From Cacconaster sp045599325 (GTDB lineage: Bacteria; Bacteroidota; Bacteroidia; Bacteroidales; UBA932): a stretch of 49,090 nt of DNA. The position numbers and the translations under genes are program-made. Positions 1 to 7,912 of the stretch are shown one piece after another. The stretch is taken from the NCBI GenBank assembly GCA_045599325.1, contig JAZRVT010000011.1, forward strand, positions 1-49,090, in the 5' to 3' direction. Below the pieces are notes generated by a model. That model saw only the letters and a program-made list of their open reading frames with translations, was not told the DNA's origin and did not search any database. Within the stretch, counting starts at the first letter, position 1; every line of letters begins with the position of its first letter.

Positions 1-1
1 G

Positions 2-667
2 GTGCGCAACGCTGTGGACTATTCCACTGAGAGCGTGGCGCAGGTAACCTTTATGCATATCCTGAACCTGGTCGGGCGGGCGCATCAGTTCGACTGCTAT
101 GTGAAGGATGGCGCCTACAGCCGCAGCGGCTGTTTCACCAACGCGACTGTGCCGTTCTTCGAGCTGAAGGGCAAGAGGATGGGAATCGTGGGACTCGGCA
201 ACATTGGAAGCCGTGTGGCTGCGATAGCGGATGCATTCGGGATGGATGTGTGCTACTTCCCTACCTCCGGCAAGCCTCACAGTGACAGGTATGAGGCTGT
301 CACAGACCTTGAGGAGTTTCTCTCAGGATGCGACATTGTCTCTGTCCACTGTCCTCTTAATGAAAGGACAAAGGGACTGATAGGCTACAAGGAGCTCGCT
401 ATGATGAAGCGCGGCGCCTTCATTGTCAATATGGGGCGCGGAGGCATTGTGGTAGAGGCCGACCTGGCAAGGGCGGTGGATGACGGCCTTATTGCCGGTG
501 CCGCTGTGGATGTTTTCTCGAAGGAGCCTCTTCCGGAGAATCATCCTTACATCACGATGAAGGAGAAGGACCGTATGCTCTTCACCCCTCACATCGGCTG
601 GGCCTCAAAAGAAGCCCGCGAATGCCTCATCCGCAAAATCGCCGAAAACATCCAGAAGCCAATCTAG
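2..667 (+). CDS. D-isomer specific 2-hydroxyacid dehydrogenase, 5' end cut by window
   Basis: C-terminal 221 residues of an NAD-dependent 2-hydroxyacid dehydrogenase (erythronate-4-phosphate / phosphoglycerate dehydrogenase superfamily), a cytosolic enzyme that interconverts 2-hydroxy and 2-keto acids. The Rossmann motif GLGNIG is at about residue 64. The three catalytic positions of the family are visible: Arg in MGRGG, Glu in SKEPLP and His in TPHIGW. About 90-110 N-terminal residues, the first half of the substrate-binding domain, lie outside the window; position 2 is only where the open frame enters. The substrate cannot be told from this fragment. It converges on the DUF5020 gene across a 157-bp gap that holds a structured element. 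Confidence 0.9.
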   Translation: MRNAVDYSTESVAQVTFMHILNLVGRAHQFDCYVKDGAYSRSGCFTNATVPFFELKGKRMGIVGLGNIGSRVAAIADAFGMDVCYFPTSGKPHSDRYEAVTDLEEFLSGCDIVSVHCPLNERTKGLIGYKELAMMKRGAFIVNMGRGGIVVEADLARAVDDGLIAGAAVDVFSKEPLPENHPYITMKEKDRMLFTPHIGWASKEARECLIRKIAENIQKPI

Positions 668-673
668 CCAGAT

Positions 674-785
674 CGCAGCGGCGCTTGTCTGAGGCGCTCC
701 GCTGGTTTGCGTGCCGGACGCTACAAACGCGTCCGATCCCGCAAACGCAGGCTCGCTCCACCAGTCCCACACACGCGCCGCTGCG
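674..785. repeat. Nested inverted-repeat element between convergent genes
   Basis: Seven bases after the dehydrogenase stop codon begins a 112-bp block bounded by an 11-bp perfect inverted repeat (CGCAGCGGCGC at 674-684 against its complement at 775-785). Inside it is a two-tier hairpin: GTTTGCG (705-711) pairs with 740-746, and CGGACGC (715-721) pairs with 729-735 around the 7-base loop TACAAAC. A further small stem, CCGCT (778-782) with AGCGG (792-796), overlaps the right boundary. There is no T-run directly after the central hairpin, so a plain intrinsic terminator is not the best reading. A REP-like or MITE-like element, or a structured RNA, is possible. Seen directly: the pairings. Inferred: any function. 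Confidence 0.6.
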
Positions 786-824
786 GAACTTAGCGGTTGC
801 GAATCACGCTGCAGGGGTTTTCTT

Positions 825-1541
825 CTAGAAGTCCCACTTGATGCCGAGGCAAGGACGGCACATAAAGCCGGTCACGCCGGCGAAATTGTAGGAAAGCTCA
901 ACCTCTCCGCCGATGTGGAGGTTCTCGCAGCCGAAATGGCGGCCGACATTATACCACAGCTGAGGCTCTGAAAGGAAAGAGCACTTTGCGACAGTCGTGT
1001 TGTTCTGTACCATATTGTTGCCCCAGAGATCGAAGAAACCCTTGAACACAAGGCCAGGAGCGCCGAACAGGTCATTGAATCCCCAGACACCGGAGAACTT
1101 GACCGGAACGTCAGCGTAGCCCACGCCGATGTGCTGGTCATACATCAGATATGCAGTGAACATATTGCGGAAGTCAGGAGAGTGGAAGCAGTACTTCGCG
1201 CCGAAGCAGAGAATGCCTGCGCCCCAGGTCGAGCCGTCATACTCAACGTGGAGGCTGAAATCCTTGAGGCTGGAGTTCTGCCAGAAGTTGATGCCGCGCT
1301 CAATCTCGAAATAACTGCCGTTGATGGCACTCGCATTGCCGAAATTGCGCTGATCACCGGTTGCGAAATAGTGGTCGATGAAGAAGAAGGTGTCACCGAA
1401 CTTGTCGCCCTTGAACATTTCAAAAGTGGTGGTCACATATTGGCGGTCTTTGCCGAAATCATACATAATCTGCAAGTTGGTCTGAGCGAATGCAGAGACA
1501 GAGCAGAGAAGGATCGCAGCTGCGATGATGAGTTTTTTCAT
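825..1541 (-). CDS. DUF5020 family outer membrane protein (Tsx-like beta-barrel)
   Basis: 238 residues with a clear signal peptide (about 20 residues, ending in SAFAQ). The rest alternates short aromatic-rich strands and ends in an aromatic residue (KWDF), as expected of an outer membrane beta-barrel. The opening of the mature part (TNLQIMYDFGKDR, then VTTTFEMFKGDK) matches the DUF5020 family of Bacteroidetes, which is distantly related to the nucleoside channel Tsx. Nucleoside specificity here is an inference, but deoC and an SAH/MTA deaminase are upstream on the same strand. A 130-bp gap separates it from the metallophosphoesterase gene; I see no TAnnTTTG box and no convincing terminator in that gap, so read-through is possible. 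Confidence 0.8.
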   Translation of the reverse strand: MKKLIIAAAILLCSVSAFAQTNLQIMYDFGKDRQYVTTTFEMFKGDKFGDTFFFIDHYFATGDQRNFGNASAINGSYFEIERGINFWQNSSLKDFSLHVEYDGSTWGAGILCFGAKYCFHSPDFRNMFTAYLMYDQHIGVGYADVPVKFSGVWGFNDLFGAPGLVFKGFFDLWGNNMVQNNTTVAKCSFLSEPQLWYNVGRHFGCENLHIGGEVELSYNFAGVTGFMCRPCLGIKWDF

Positions 1542-1671
1542 ATTATTCCGTTATTAAAGTTTTGCTTCATGATGCTGGCATCCAAGGACGGTCATTCTGC
1601 CCTTTCCGAGAGAACGGGCATCATAGATTGGCTGTGGGGAGGCTGAAGTGCTCATAATATTAAGTTGACTG

Positions 1672-2928
1672 CTATTTCTTCGGGCTTACCGCGACTCTGT
1701 CAAGGACTTTTCCGTTACGGTCGAGCAGAGTCACAGTCATCTTCCGCGGATTGACATCCAGATGGAGAGCGCCTACAGTGTGCGGCCCTTCATTCCACCT
1801 GAAGTCGATCAGATTCTTGTTTTCCTCAAGCGGCCTGATAGGATCCTGACCGCGCTCGTTGTCGCTCGAAGGCGTCTGGATGTAGACGACACCCTTCGAA
1901 TGGGCACGGACATAGATGTGGTTGTTCCCGGCAAGGGCCAGTGTCACGCCGCAGCGCTCGAAGAGCTCGTGCCAGCGGTTGTACTGCGAACTCCTGCCGT
2001 CAGTGCCATAGAACCACTGATAGTGCTCGCAGACAATCTTGTATGGTGCATCCGCATTCTCCGTAAGGACCTTCTCTGTCCAGGCAGCGGCCTTAGCGAA
2101 ACCGGCCGAGTCGCGCATATTCTCATTGTTGAGCATCACAAACAGGGCATCGCCGTAGCGGAACCAGTAGCACACCCCTTCCTCCCCCTCGTAGCCGTTC
2201 TGCGGGTTGGCGTTGGCATTGCGGAAGAAGTCGTTCCTGAGGACATAGTTGCGGGTCATATTGTCGTGGTTGCCGTTGACACCCGCCCACATACCGTCCT
2301 TGAACGGCTGCTGCTGATAGAGGCCCACCCAGAAAGAGTAGCTTCCTCCCCAGGCGCAGATATCGCCCAGATTGAGAGTCCAGTCGAAATCAGAATATCT
2401 GCGGACAGTCTCCATCATATCCATAGCGGCGACAACGCGACCTCCGATAGGAGGGTAAGCGTGGAAATCCGAGATGACGCAGGCGGACCAGGAAGAACTG
2501 CCGGCCGTCTTGAAATGATAAGTGTCACTTGTCTTCTTCCTTCCGTCAGGATCCACATAGGTGACTGTATACTTATACCTGGTCTTCGGCCTGAGCCCGT
2601 CAAGCTGCAGGTCATACTTCAGGAAGCGCGCATCCTCGTGGAAGTTGTCACCGTCTGCCCTCTTCGACCAGACAGTGTCGAACACAGCGCACAGACGGCC
2701 TTCACATCCTGTCTGGACCGCCCTCTTCCACTTTGAGTCGCATTCAGTGGTATAAGTCACATAGCACTCAGCGGCAAGGGTGTCAGAGGCCCAGCTGATG
2801 CGCATCTGAGTGCCGGCCTGCTCACCCGGGCAGGTCACTATGCTGAAGAGGTCGAGGCTGTCGAGCCCCTGAGCTCTGACAGCGACTGCCAGCACCAAGG
2901 CAAGCAGCACCAGTACAGTCTTTCTCAT
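1672..2928 (-). CDS. Secreted metallophosphoesterase with purple acid phosphatase-like N-domain
   Basis: 418 residues with a signal peptide (about 19 residues, ending in VRAQG). Residues ~25-145 look like the fibronectin-type N-domain of purple acid phosphatases (TRYKYTVTY, DTYHFKT). Residues ~150-370 form a calcineurin-like phosphoesterase domain: ISDFH, NLGDI, GNHDN, CEHYQWF and LAGNNHIYVR supply the usual Asp, His and Asn metal ligands, with NNH where many members have GHxH. It probably cleaves phosphomonoesters or nucleotides in the periplasm or outside the cell. It starts 3 bp after the STAS stop codon, so it is the last tightly packed gene of the long minus-strand train. The substrate is unknown. 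Confidence 0.85.
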   Translation of the reverse strand: MRKTVLVLLALVLAVAVRAQGLDSLDLFSIVTCPGEQAGTQMRISWASDTLAAECYVTYTTECDSKWKRAVQTGCEGRLCAVFDTVWSKRADGDNFHEDARFLKYDLQLDGLRPKTRYKYTVTYVDPDGRKKTSDTYHFKTAGSSSWSACVISDFHAYPPIGGRVVAAMDMMETVRRYSDFDWTLNLGDICAWGGSYSFWVGLYQQQPFKDGMWAGVNGNHDNMTRNYVLRNDFFRNANANPQNGYEGEEGVCYWFRYGDALFVMLNNENMRDSAGFAKAAAWTEKVLTENADAPYKIVCEHYQWFYGTDGRSSQYNRWHELFERCGVTLALAGNNHIYVRAHSKGVVYIQTPSSDNERGQDPIRPLEENKNLIDFRWNEGPHTVGALHLDVNPRKMTVTLLDRNGKVLDRVAVSPKK

Positions 2929-2931
2929 AGA

Positions 2932-3234
2932 CTACTGGATTGAGATTATATGGGAGAATCCTGTTATGTCGAAGACCTCCTTGACCTGCGGCCTCATATT
3001 CTTCATAACCATACTGCAGTCCTTGGCAGTGCAGTTCTTCTGAAGGACGAGGAAAAGCCTGAGTCCCTGACTGCTGGTATACTCCATTCCGGTGCAGTCG
3101 AACTCGATCTCGGAGAACTTGCCGGTCATCAGCGGTTCGATATCCTTCTGGAACTGTTCGGCGTTTGTTGTGTCAAGACGGCCTTCAAGCACCACCAATG
3201 CCTTGTCATCCTGTGTGTTGATAGTAACGTTCAT
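2932..3234 (-). CDS. STAS-domain anti-sigma factor antagonist-like protein (RsbV/SpoIIAA type)
   Basis: 100 residues, a single STAS domain. In partner switching the unphosphorylated STAS protein binds an RsbW-type kinase and releases that kinase's other partner; a PP2C phosphatase removes the inhibitory phosphate. The motif around residues 52-58 (YTSSQGLR) aligns with the phosphorylated segment of RsbV, with Ser55 the likely phosphosite. The gene lies 3 bp after the SpoIIE-type phosphatase gene and is separated from the RsbW-like kinase gene only by the binding-protein and phosphatase genes, so all three classical components are in one transcription unit. No sigma factor gene is beside it; the released target is unknown and need not be a sigma factor. 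Confidence 0.9.
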   Translation of the reverse strand: MNVTINTQDDKALVVLEGRLDTTNAEQFQKDIEPLMTGKFSEIEFDCTGMEYTSSQGLRLFLVLQKNCTAKDCSMVMKNMRPQVKEVFDITGFSHIISIQ

Positions 3235-3237
3235 TAT

Positions 3238-5166
3238 TTATAGTCCTTTATAATTGATTGTCATTATTGTTATGTCATCATTCTGCTCCGCCCCCTCGGT
3301 AAACTTGCTGAGGTCATTGAGCAGGTCTTTCACCGCCTCTTCAGGAGCAAGGGATGAAAGGCGATGACGCGACCACTCCAGCAGTCTGTCATTGCCATAC
3401 TGGTCATTTATGTGATTCTCCGCCTCAGTGACACCGTCAGAATAGAGCAGAAGCCTCGATCCTTTCTTGAGGTAGATGTCTTCTCGCTCATAAGGAAAAT
3501 CACTGAACAGTCCGGCCGCAAGATTAGGTTTCGCTTTCAGGAAACGTGCGTCTCCGTCAGGAGAGACCACGACGACAGGGTTATGGCCGGCGTTGCAATA
3601 CTCAAGATGGCCTGTTGCCAGCTCAAGTTTTCCGATGAACAGCGTTACGAACATATTGGAGTCGTTGCCTTCGCTGACACTGTTGTTGATTTCGGAGACA
3701 ACCTCGTCCATACCGATGCCTGTGCCGCACACAAAACGGACGGACGCCCTGACAATGGCCATGAAGAGAGCAGCTGGAACACCCTTTCCGGAAACGTCGC
3801 CTACTGCGAAATAGAGGTATCCGTTTTTCTCGAAGAAGTCGTAAAGGTCTCCGCCAACCTCCTTTGCAGGCTGAAGGAGCGCATTCACCTCATACTTGGC
3901 CTCAACCGGGAAAACGGTCGGTACCATATGCAGCTGGATGCTTCTGGCGATGTTGAGTTCGCTCTCGAAGCGCTCGTTGGCGGCAGTCTTGGCAGTCAGT
4001 TCCCTGATATATGAATTGAGTGCATGCTGCATATAGTCGAATGAATCCTTGAGGTCTCTGATCTCATCCTCAGACTTGATCTCAGGGAGCGGAGTGTTGA
4101 AGTCACCTTCGGCTATGCTCCTTGCAGTAAGCGTGAATTCAGTCAGCGGCCGGGTCATCCTGCGTATCAGGAAGTAGCAGACGAGAGAGAGGAATGCAAG
4201 GCTCAAGAGGGAGATCAGGATTATGATGGAGTGCATCACAGCAGCCTTCTCGAGCACGTCGCGGTAGCGGCAGAAGATTGCCGCAGACCATCCGTTGTCG
4301 AGCGGTCCGTAGGCCACGAACGAAAGCTGTGAGTATTTGCCATTCCTGGCATACTCCTTCACTCCGGACTTGCCCTCAATCATTTCCATACATATCTCGT
4401 AGGCAGCCTCATCCCCGTTCGCCAGAGTTTCCGAGAAAAGGGTCGCGCCGCCGATGTAGCTGTTGTCGCCGTTGTCAGGCCCGGCCACGTATGTGGCGGA
4501 CCGGCTGGCAAGGACAGTATATGAGTTCTCGTACGGCTTTATTGAAGAGATCAGACCGGACAGCCAGTCGATCGATATGTCAGCCGTGACCACCGCATAG
4601 ACCACTTCCGAACTGTCAATCAGCGGGAAACTGTATGTCAGAATCTGCTGGCCATTGGACGGGTCATCGCTGTATGGCTCGCTCCAGCAAGGTTCTTTCA
4701 GAAGCACAGGTATCTGATACCAGTCCATATAGAGGTAGTCATAGTCATTGCCTCCCTGCTGAAGCGTCGTGATCTCGCCGGTCTTTGTATCAGCACAGGT
4801 GAACGGCATCATATAGCGCACCCCGGGGAAGAACTCAGGAGCATAAGCCACTGCACATCCGATCACATTCTCATTTTCCTCCACGACCTTGCGCGTCAGA
4901 TGATAGATGAAGGCCGTATCCTCTTTGTTCTCATCCACCATCCAGGCCGCCTGAGTGGCCGCTGCTTCGACATTGGAGAGAATCTTTTCGATTCCGAGGG
5001 TCACGGACTCGAGCTTGTTGGTCACTGTGTTCTTCGCCTCGTCAGCGATGAGCATATGTGATGACACCGCGGCCGCCAGCGAGGCGATCAGGAAGATGAT
5101 GGAAGTGACGAGCAGGATATTGAGCGTAAGCCTGCGCGAGAATGATTTTTTAGCGGCCGAACTCAT
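3238..5166 (-). CDS. Membrane Cache-HAMP-SpoIIE serine phosphatase (RsbU-like)
   Basis: 642 residues. Order: transmembrane helix ~13-39, a large extracytoplasmic Cache-like sensor ~40-305, second helix ~310-335, HAMP (TRPLTEF to about residue 390), a signalling linker (ELNIARSIQLHMVP), then a PP2C/SpoIIE domain ~425-640. The metal-binding acidic motifs are intact: GGDLYDF, GDVSGKG, YSDGVTEAE and NDDIT. It should dephosphorylate the downstream STAS protein in response to a periplasmic signal. Its ATG overlaps the stop of the THI5-like binding protein by 4 bp (ATGA), which suggests translational coupling of sensor subunit and phosphatase. The periplasmic region is long enough to contact both a ligand and a binding protein; that contact is inferred. 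Confidence 0.93.
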   Translation of the reverse strand: MSSAAKKSFSRRLTLNILLVTSIIFLIASLAAAVSSHMLIADEAKNTVTNKLESVTLGIEKILSNVEAAATQAAWMVDENKEDTAFIYHLTRKVVEENENVIGCAVAYAPEFFPGVRYMMPFTCADTKTGEITTLQQGGNDYDYLYMDWYQIPVLLKEPCWSEPYSDDPSNGQQILTYSFPLIDSSEVVYAVVTADISIDWLSGLISSIKPYENSYTVLASRSATYVAGPDNGDNSYIGGATLFSETLANGDEAAYEICMEMIEGKSGVKEYARNGKYSQLSFVAYGPLDNGWSAAIFCRYRDVLEKAAVMHSIIILISLLSLAFLSLVCYFLIRRMTRPLTEFTLTARSIAEGDFNTPLPEIKSEDEIRDLKDSFDYMQHALNSYIRELTAKTAANERFESELNIARSIQLHMVPTVFPVEAKYEVNALLQPAKEVGGDLYDFFEKNGYLYFAVGDVSGKGVPAALFMAIVRASVRFVCGTGIGMDEVVSEINNSVSEGNDSNMFVTLFIGKLELATGHLEYCNAGHNPVVVVSPDGDARFLKAKPNLAAGLFSDFPYEREDIYLKKGSRLLLYSDGVTEAENHINDQYGNDRLLEWSRHRLSSLAPEEAVKDLLNDLSKFTEGAEQNDDITIMTINYKGL

Positions 5167-6110
5167 CTTTCCATCTCCTCATATTTGACCAGTCTCGGAG
5201 AAGAGCCTGATTCATAGAATCTTCTTGCCCATCCCTCAAAGGTTTCCCTTGAGATGGGAGCGAAATCCGCCTTTCCTGTATTGTGGTTTACCTGCAGTTC
5301 AAGATATGCGTCAAGCATCATTCTCTGGAAGGAGTCATTTGTCTTGATCCCGGCAGCATTCATATATTTCCGGCTGGAGGCGATAGCCTCATCCCTGTGT
5401 TCGCGGGCATATCTCCACCCTTTTACAGAAGCCCGGACAAAGGCATCGACAGTTTCCCTGTTCCGTTCGTAATAGCTCCGGGTGACGTAGAGGCCGTCCT
5501 CTGGATAATCAATCATAGAATCCGCGAACCTGTAGATATGCGATTCAGGAATCCTGCCGCGGGACTGCTCCAGCTGGATCAATTCACTGTAGGAGTAGCA
5601 GAGGGTGGCATCCACTGCCCCGTATATGAACAGGTTGATGCCAGTCTTGAACGGAACCCATTCCAAGAAGATGTCCTCCTCCCTCTCAATGATCCCGCAG
5701 ATTTCAGAATAGCCCTTCAGCCAGCGTCCCACTCTCTTGCCGTCGAGGTCGTGGAAAGAGGCAATCTCCTGCTGGGAGACGCACACCAGGCCCGTGTTCT
5801 GTGTAACCTGGAGCACATTCAGCAGCTCAGCACCGCGCGCCTGATAGAGGAGAGCCTGCAGGAACTGCATCCCTGCGATCTGCACTTCTCCCTTGACGAG
5901 GTGATCCTCAGGCACATCAGTGCCAAGACCTGTAATATGGCGGATCTCGACATCAAGACCTTCTTCTGCATAAAAGCCCTTTTCCAGTGCAAGATAATAG
6001 CCCGCAAACTGAGACTGCGGAATCCACTGGGGCATGAAAACCACTTTCTTCTGCCCGTCGGCGGCAAGGAAGCACAGCAGGAAGGTCAGGGTGAGCAGGA
6101 TGCGTTTCAT
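5163..6110 (-). CDS. Orphan THI5/NMT1-like periplasmic substrate-binding protein
   Basis: 315 residues from the ATG at 6110. That start is chosen because it begins a signal peptide (KRILLTLTFLLCFLAADG) and overlaps the upstream stop codon as ATGA; a longer frame from 6143 would put charged residues before the signal. The mature part has the NMT1/THI5 (pyrimidine-precursor/ABC-type solute binding) look: MPQWIPQSQFAGYYLA, then EKGFYAEEGLDVEI. No permease or ABC ATPase gene is nearby, so transport is unlikely to be its only role. It lies between an RsbW-like kinase gene and a Cache-SpoIIE phosphatase gene, overlapping both by 4 bp, so it is probably the ligand-sensing subunit of that pathway (inference). 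The ligand is unknown. Confidence 0.85.
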   Translation of the reverse strand: MKRILLTLTFLLCFLAADGQKKVVFMPQWIPQSQFAGYYLALEKGFYAEEGLDVEIRHITGLGTDVPEDHLVKGEVQIAGMQFLQALLYQARGAELLNVLQVTQNTGLVCVSQQEIASFHDLDGKRVGRWLKGYSEICGIIEREEDIFLEWVPFKTGINLFIYGAVDATLCYSYSELIQLEQSRGRIPESHIYRFADSMIDYPEDGLYVTRSYYERNRETVDAFVRASVKGWRYAREHRDEAIASSRKYMNAAGIKTNDSFQRMMLDAYLELQVNHNTGKADFAPISRETFEGWARRFYESGSSPRLVKYEEMER

Positions 6111-6499
6111 TGCACTTTCTTCATCATTGTGAGGTAATTCCATCCATCCCTGTACTCATACGAAATATCATCCATCATATTCTTGCAGATGAATATGCCG
6201 AGACCGCCTATATTGCGCTCGTCAAGCGGCGCGTTGACATCGGGGTCCGGGAGTTCGAGCGGATTGAATGCGATGCCTCCGTCGCAGAATGATATTACGA
6301 CGGAATCATCTTCGGCTGAGACAGCGATCTCAACAAAAGGAGACTTGGAGTATCCGAGGATATTCTCCTCGATCTCCTCGACGCAGAGGCGGATCTTGAA
6401 CTTCAAGTCCTCCGCCAGTCCGGCCACCTCGTCACAAGCCATCACAGACTCGATGATTTCAGCGTTCTTGCCGGCCAGAGGTTCAAACCTTATCTTCAT
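6107..6499 (-). CDS. RsbW-like anti-sigma factor serine kinase (HATPase_c_2)
   Basis: 130 residues, a lone GHKL-type ATPase domain. The N-box helix is CVEEIEENILGY (about residues 38-49), the G1 segment is CDGGIAFNPLEL, and the later glycine-rich lid is GGLGIFICKNMMDD. This is the arrangement of RsbW/SpoIIAB-like kinases, which phosphorylate a STAS partner and sequester a target protein. It is coupled by ATGA overlaps both to the HD-APH gene upstream and to the binding-protein gene downstream. The target it holds, when not bound to the STAS protein, is not evident from this locus. Confidence 0.9.
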   Translation of the reverse strand: MKIRFEPLAGKNAEIIESVMACDEVAGLAEDLKFKIRLCVEEIEENILGYSKSPFVEIAVSAEDDSVVISFCDGGIAFNPLELPDPDVNAPLDERNIGGLGIFICKNMMDDISYEYRDGWNYLTMMKKVQ

Positions 6500-7902
6500 T
6501 TCAAAAGTATATCTTCAACAAATTTCTTCATCTGAGGGTACATCACGCGGCTGCCGAGGTAGACGTCGTAAAGGGCGGTAAAAGGCTTCACCTGCTCCTC
6601 AATGGCAGCCTTGTCGGCATCCGGTCCGAAATACTCGTCAATAATATAATCCCAGACCTCGCCCATCTGTGCGGCATTAAGATGGAAAAGCCTGTCGCAC
6701 ATCTCATCGTCCTGGCACTTCGCCACGAAATAGAGCATTCCGAAATCGTACATCGGATTGCCGTATCTGAAGTCAGAGAGGTCTATCCAGTATATCTCAT
6801 CCCCCGTGGTGAGGATGTTTCCTATGTGCATGTCACCGTGCAGGCAGGTGGTGGCCTCAGGGACAGTGTCGATGAAGGCCAGCATCTTCTCCTTCTGCCC
6901 GTCGTCGAAGAACTTGCTGTCCCTGACGGCACCGCGGAAGAACTCGGAGACGCTTGCAAAAGATTGCGTGTCACAAGGCTTGCTGTGGAGTGTCTTGCAT
7001 TCTCTGGCGAAGAGTCTCGAATAATACTCCAGTTTGTCAGGCTCCTGAGATATAGCCCTCGCGAACGATCGTTTGCCGGTGATGCGCTGGAACTCCACCC
7101 CGAAGCGTTTGCCATCGGTCACCAGCCTGTATGCCTCCGGGATCTTTATTCCCATCCTGCGGATAGACCAGGAAACCTGCAGTTCCCTTTCTGCATCTTT
7201 GAGAGGTATGAAGTCGGCATAGAGTTTCATCATCCTCTTACCGTCCTTATGGTTATAGCTGATGGCAGTGAATCCGTCGCCGCTCTCCTCGTAGTCGGCC
7301 ATATCGATCAGTTCCGGCTTCGGGCCTCCGAACACCGTCTCTATGTAATCGGTGAACTCGTTATAAGCGTCAGTGCCTGCAAGGTCGCTCAGTGAAGCGG
7401 CGAGGCCCCTGTAGTGCCATTCGTGGTCAGCCTTTCCTCCCGGAGCGTGAAAACGCTCCCAGAGTTTGTCCCCGATTTTGCGGTAGTCGGCTGCAATCGC
7501 CCTCATATTGGAGAGCTTGTCGCCCATAGCAACCATCTTGGCGTCGTATGATGCGGCGGCGAGACGGTCGATGGCCGCCTGCTTGCGTTCCTTCCAGGAT
7601 GCCTTGACATCCGCCTGTCCGGCGGACTTGTCGCTTTCTGCCTCCACTATGGCGGCCACCCTCTCTCCGAACTCTGCGCGGAGCTGGTCTAGAGTGACAT
7701 CGGTATCCTCCACAGTGTCGTGGAGTGCGGCGGCGGCAAGCAGTTCCTGGTCAGAGGTGAGTGTCGCCACGATGGCAACCGCCTCAAGAGGGTGTACAAT
7801 ATAAGGGAATCCCTTGCCGCGGCGTTCAGTATTGGCGTGTGCCTTCACGGCAAAGAGCAGTGCCTTGTCAAGGAGAGTGCTGTCGATATAAGAGTTTGCC
7901 AT
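6496..7902 (-). CDS. HD-domain (SpoT-type hydrolase-like) fused to APH-family phosphotransferase
   Basis: 468 residues from the ATG at 7902 (MANSYIDS), 10 bp after the stop of the alarmone synthetase gene; a longer open frame to 8013 would overlap that gene by about 100 bp and is not favoured. Residues ~1-180 are an HD phosphohydrolase of RelA/SpoT type: YIVHPLEA, ALHDTVEDTDV and GDKLSNMRA carry the metal-binding His/Asp set. Residues ~195-440 are an aminoglycoside-phosphotransferase/choline-kinase fold: LHGDMHIGNIL (catalytic loop) and IDLSDFRYG (DFG-like metal site). The kinase substrate is unknown; known relatives act on small molecules. Hydrolysis of ppGpp-like nucleotides by the HD part is inferred from the motifs and from the neighbouring synthetase. 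ATGA overlap joins it to the RsbW-like gene. Confidence 0.85.
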   Translation of the reverse strand: MANSYIDSTLLDKALLFAVKAHANTERRGKGFPYIVHPLEAVAIVATLTSDQELLAAAALHDTVEDTDVTLDQLRAEFGERVAAIVEAESDKSAGQADVKASWKERKQAAIDRLAAASYDAKMVAMGDKLSNMRAIAADYRKIGDKLWERFHAPGGKADHEWHYRGLAASLSDLAGTDAYNEFTDYIETVFGGPKPELIDMADYEESGDGFTAISYNHKDGKRMMKLYADFIPLKDAERELQVSWSIRRMGIKIPEAYRLVTDGKRFGVEFQRITGKRSFARAISQEPDKLEYYSRLFARECKTLHSKPCDTQSFASVSEFFRGAVRDSKFFDDGQKEKMLAFIDTVPEATTCLHGDMHIGNILTTGDEIYWIDLSDFRYGNPMYDFGMLYFVAKCQDDEMCDRLFHLNAAQMGEVWDYIIDEYFGPDADKAAIEEQVKPFTALYDVYLGSRVMYPQMKKFVEDILLK

Positions 7903-7912
7903 ATTTTGAATA

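Noticed and set aside
1594..1625. Short inverted repeat TGCCC/GGGCA in the gap between the metallophosphoesterase and DUF5020 genes
   Set aside because: Only a 5-bp stem with a 13-base or longer loop and no T-run; not distinguishable from chance.
1762..2736. 324-residue open frame on the plus strand opposite the metallophosphoesterase gene
   Set aside because: Shadow of GC-rich coding sequence. It has no domain or signal, while the minus strand encodes a complete enzyme with all metal motifs.
5163..6110. THI5-like protein as part of a thiamine-precursor ABC transporter
   Set aside because: No permease or ATPase gene nearby, and the gene is locked between kinase and phosphatase genes; a sensory role fits better, although uptake is not excluded.
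6496..7902. APH-like domain as an antibiotic resistance enzyme
   Set aside because: Fusion to a SpoT-type HD domain and position beside an alarmone synthetase gene argue against a drug-modifying role; the APH fold is shared by many small-molecule kinases.
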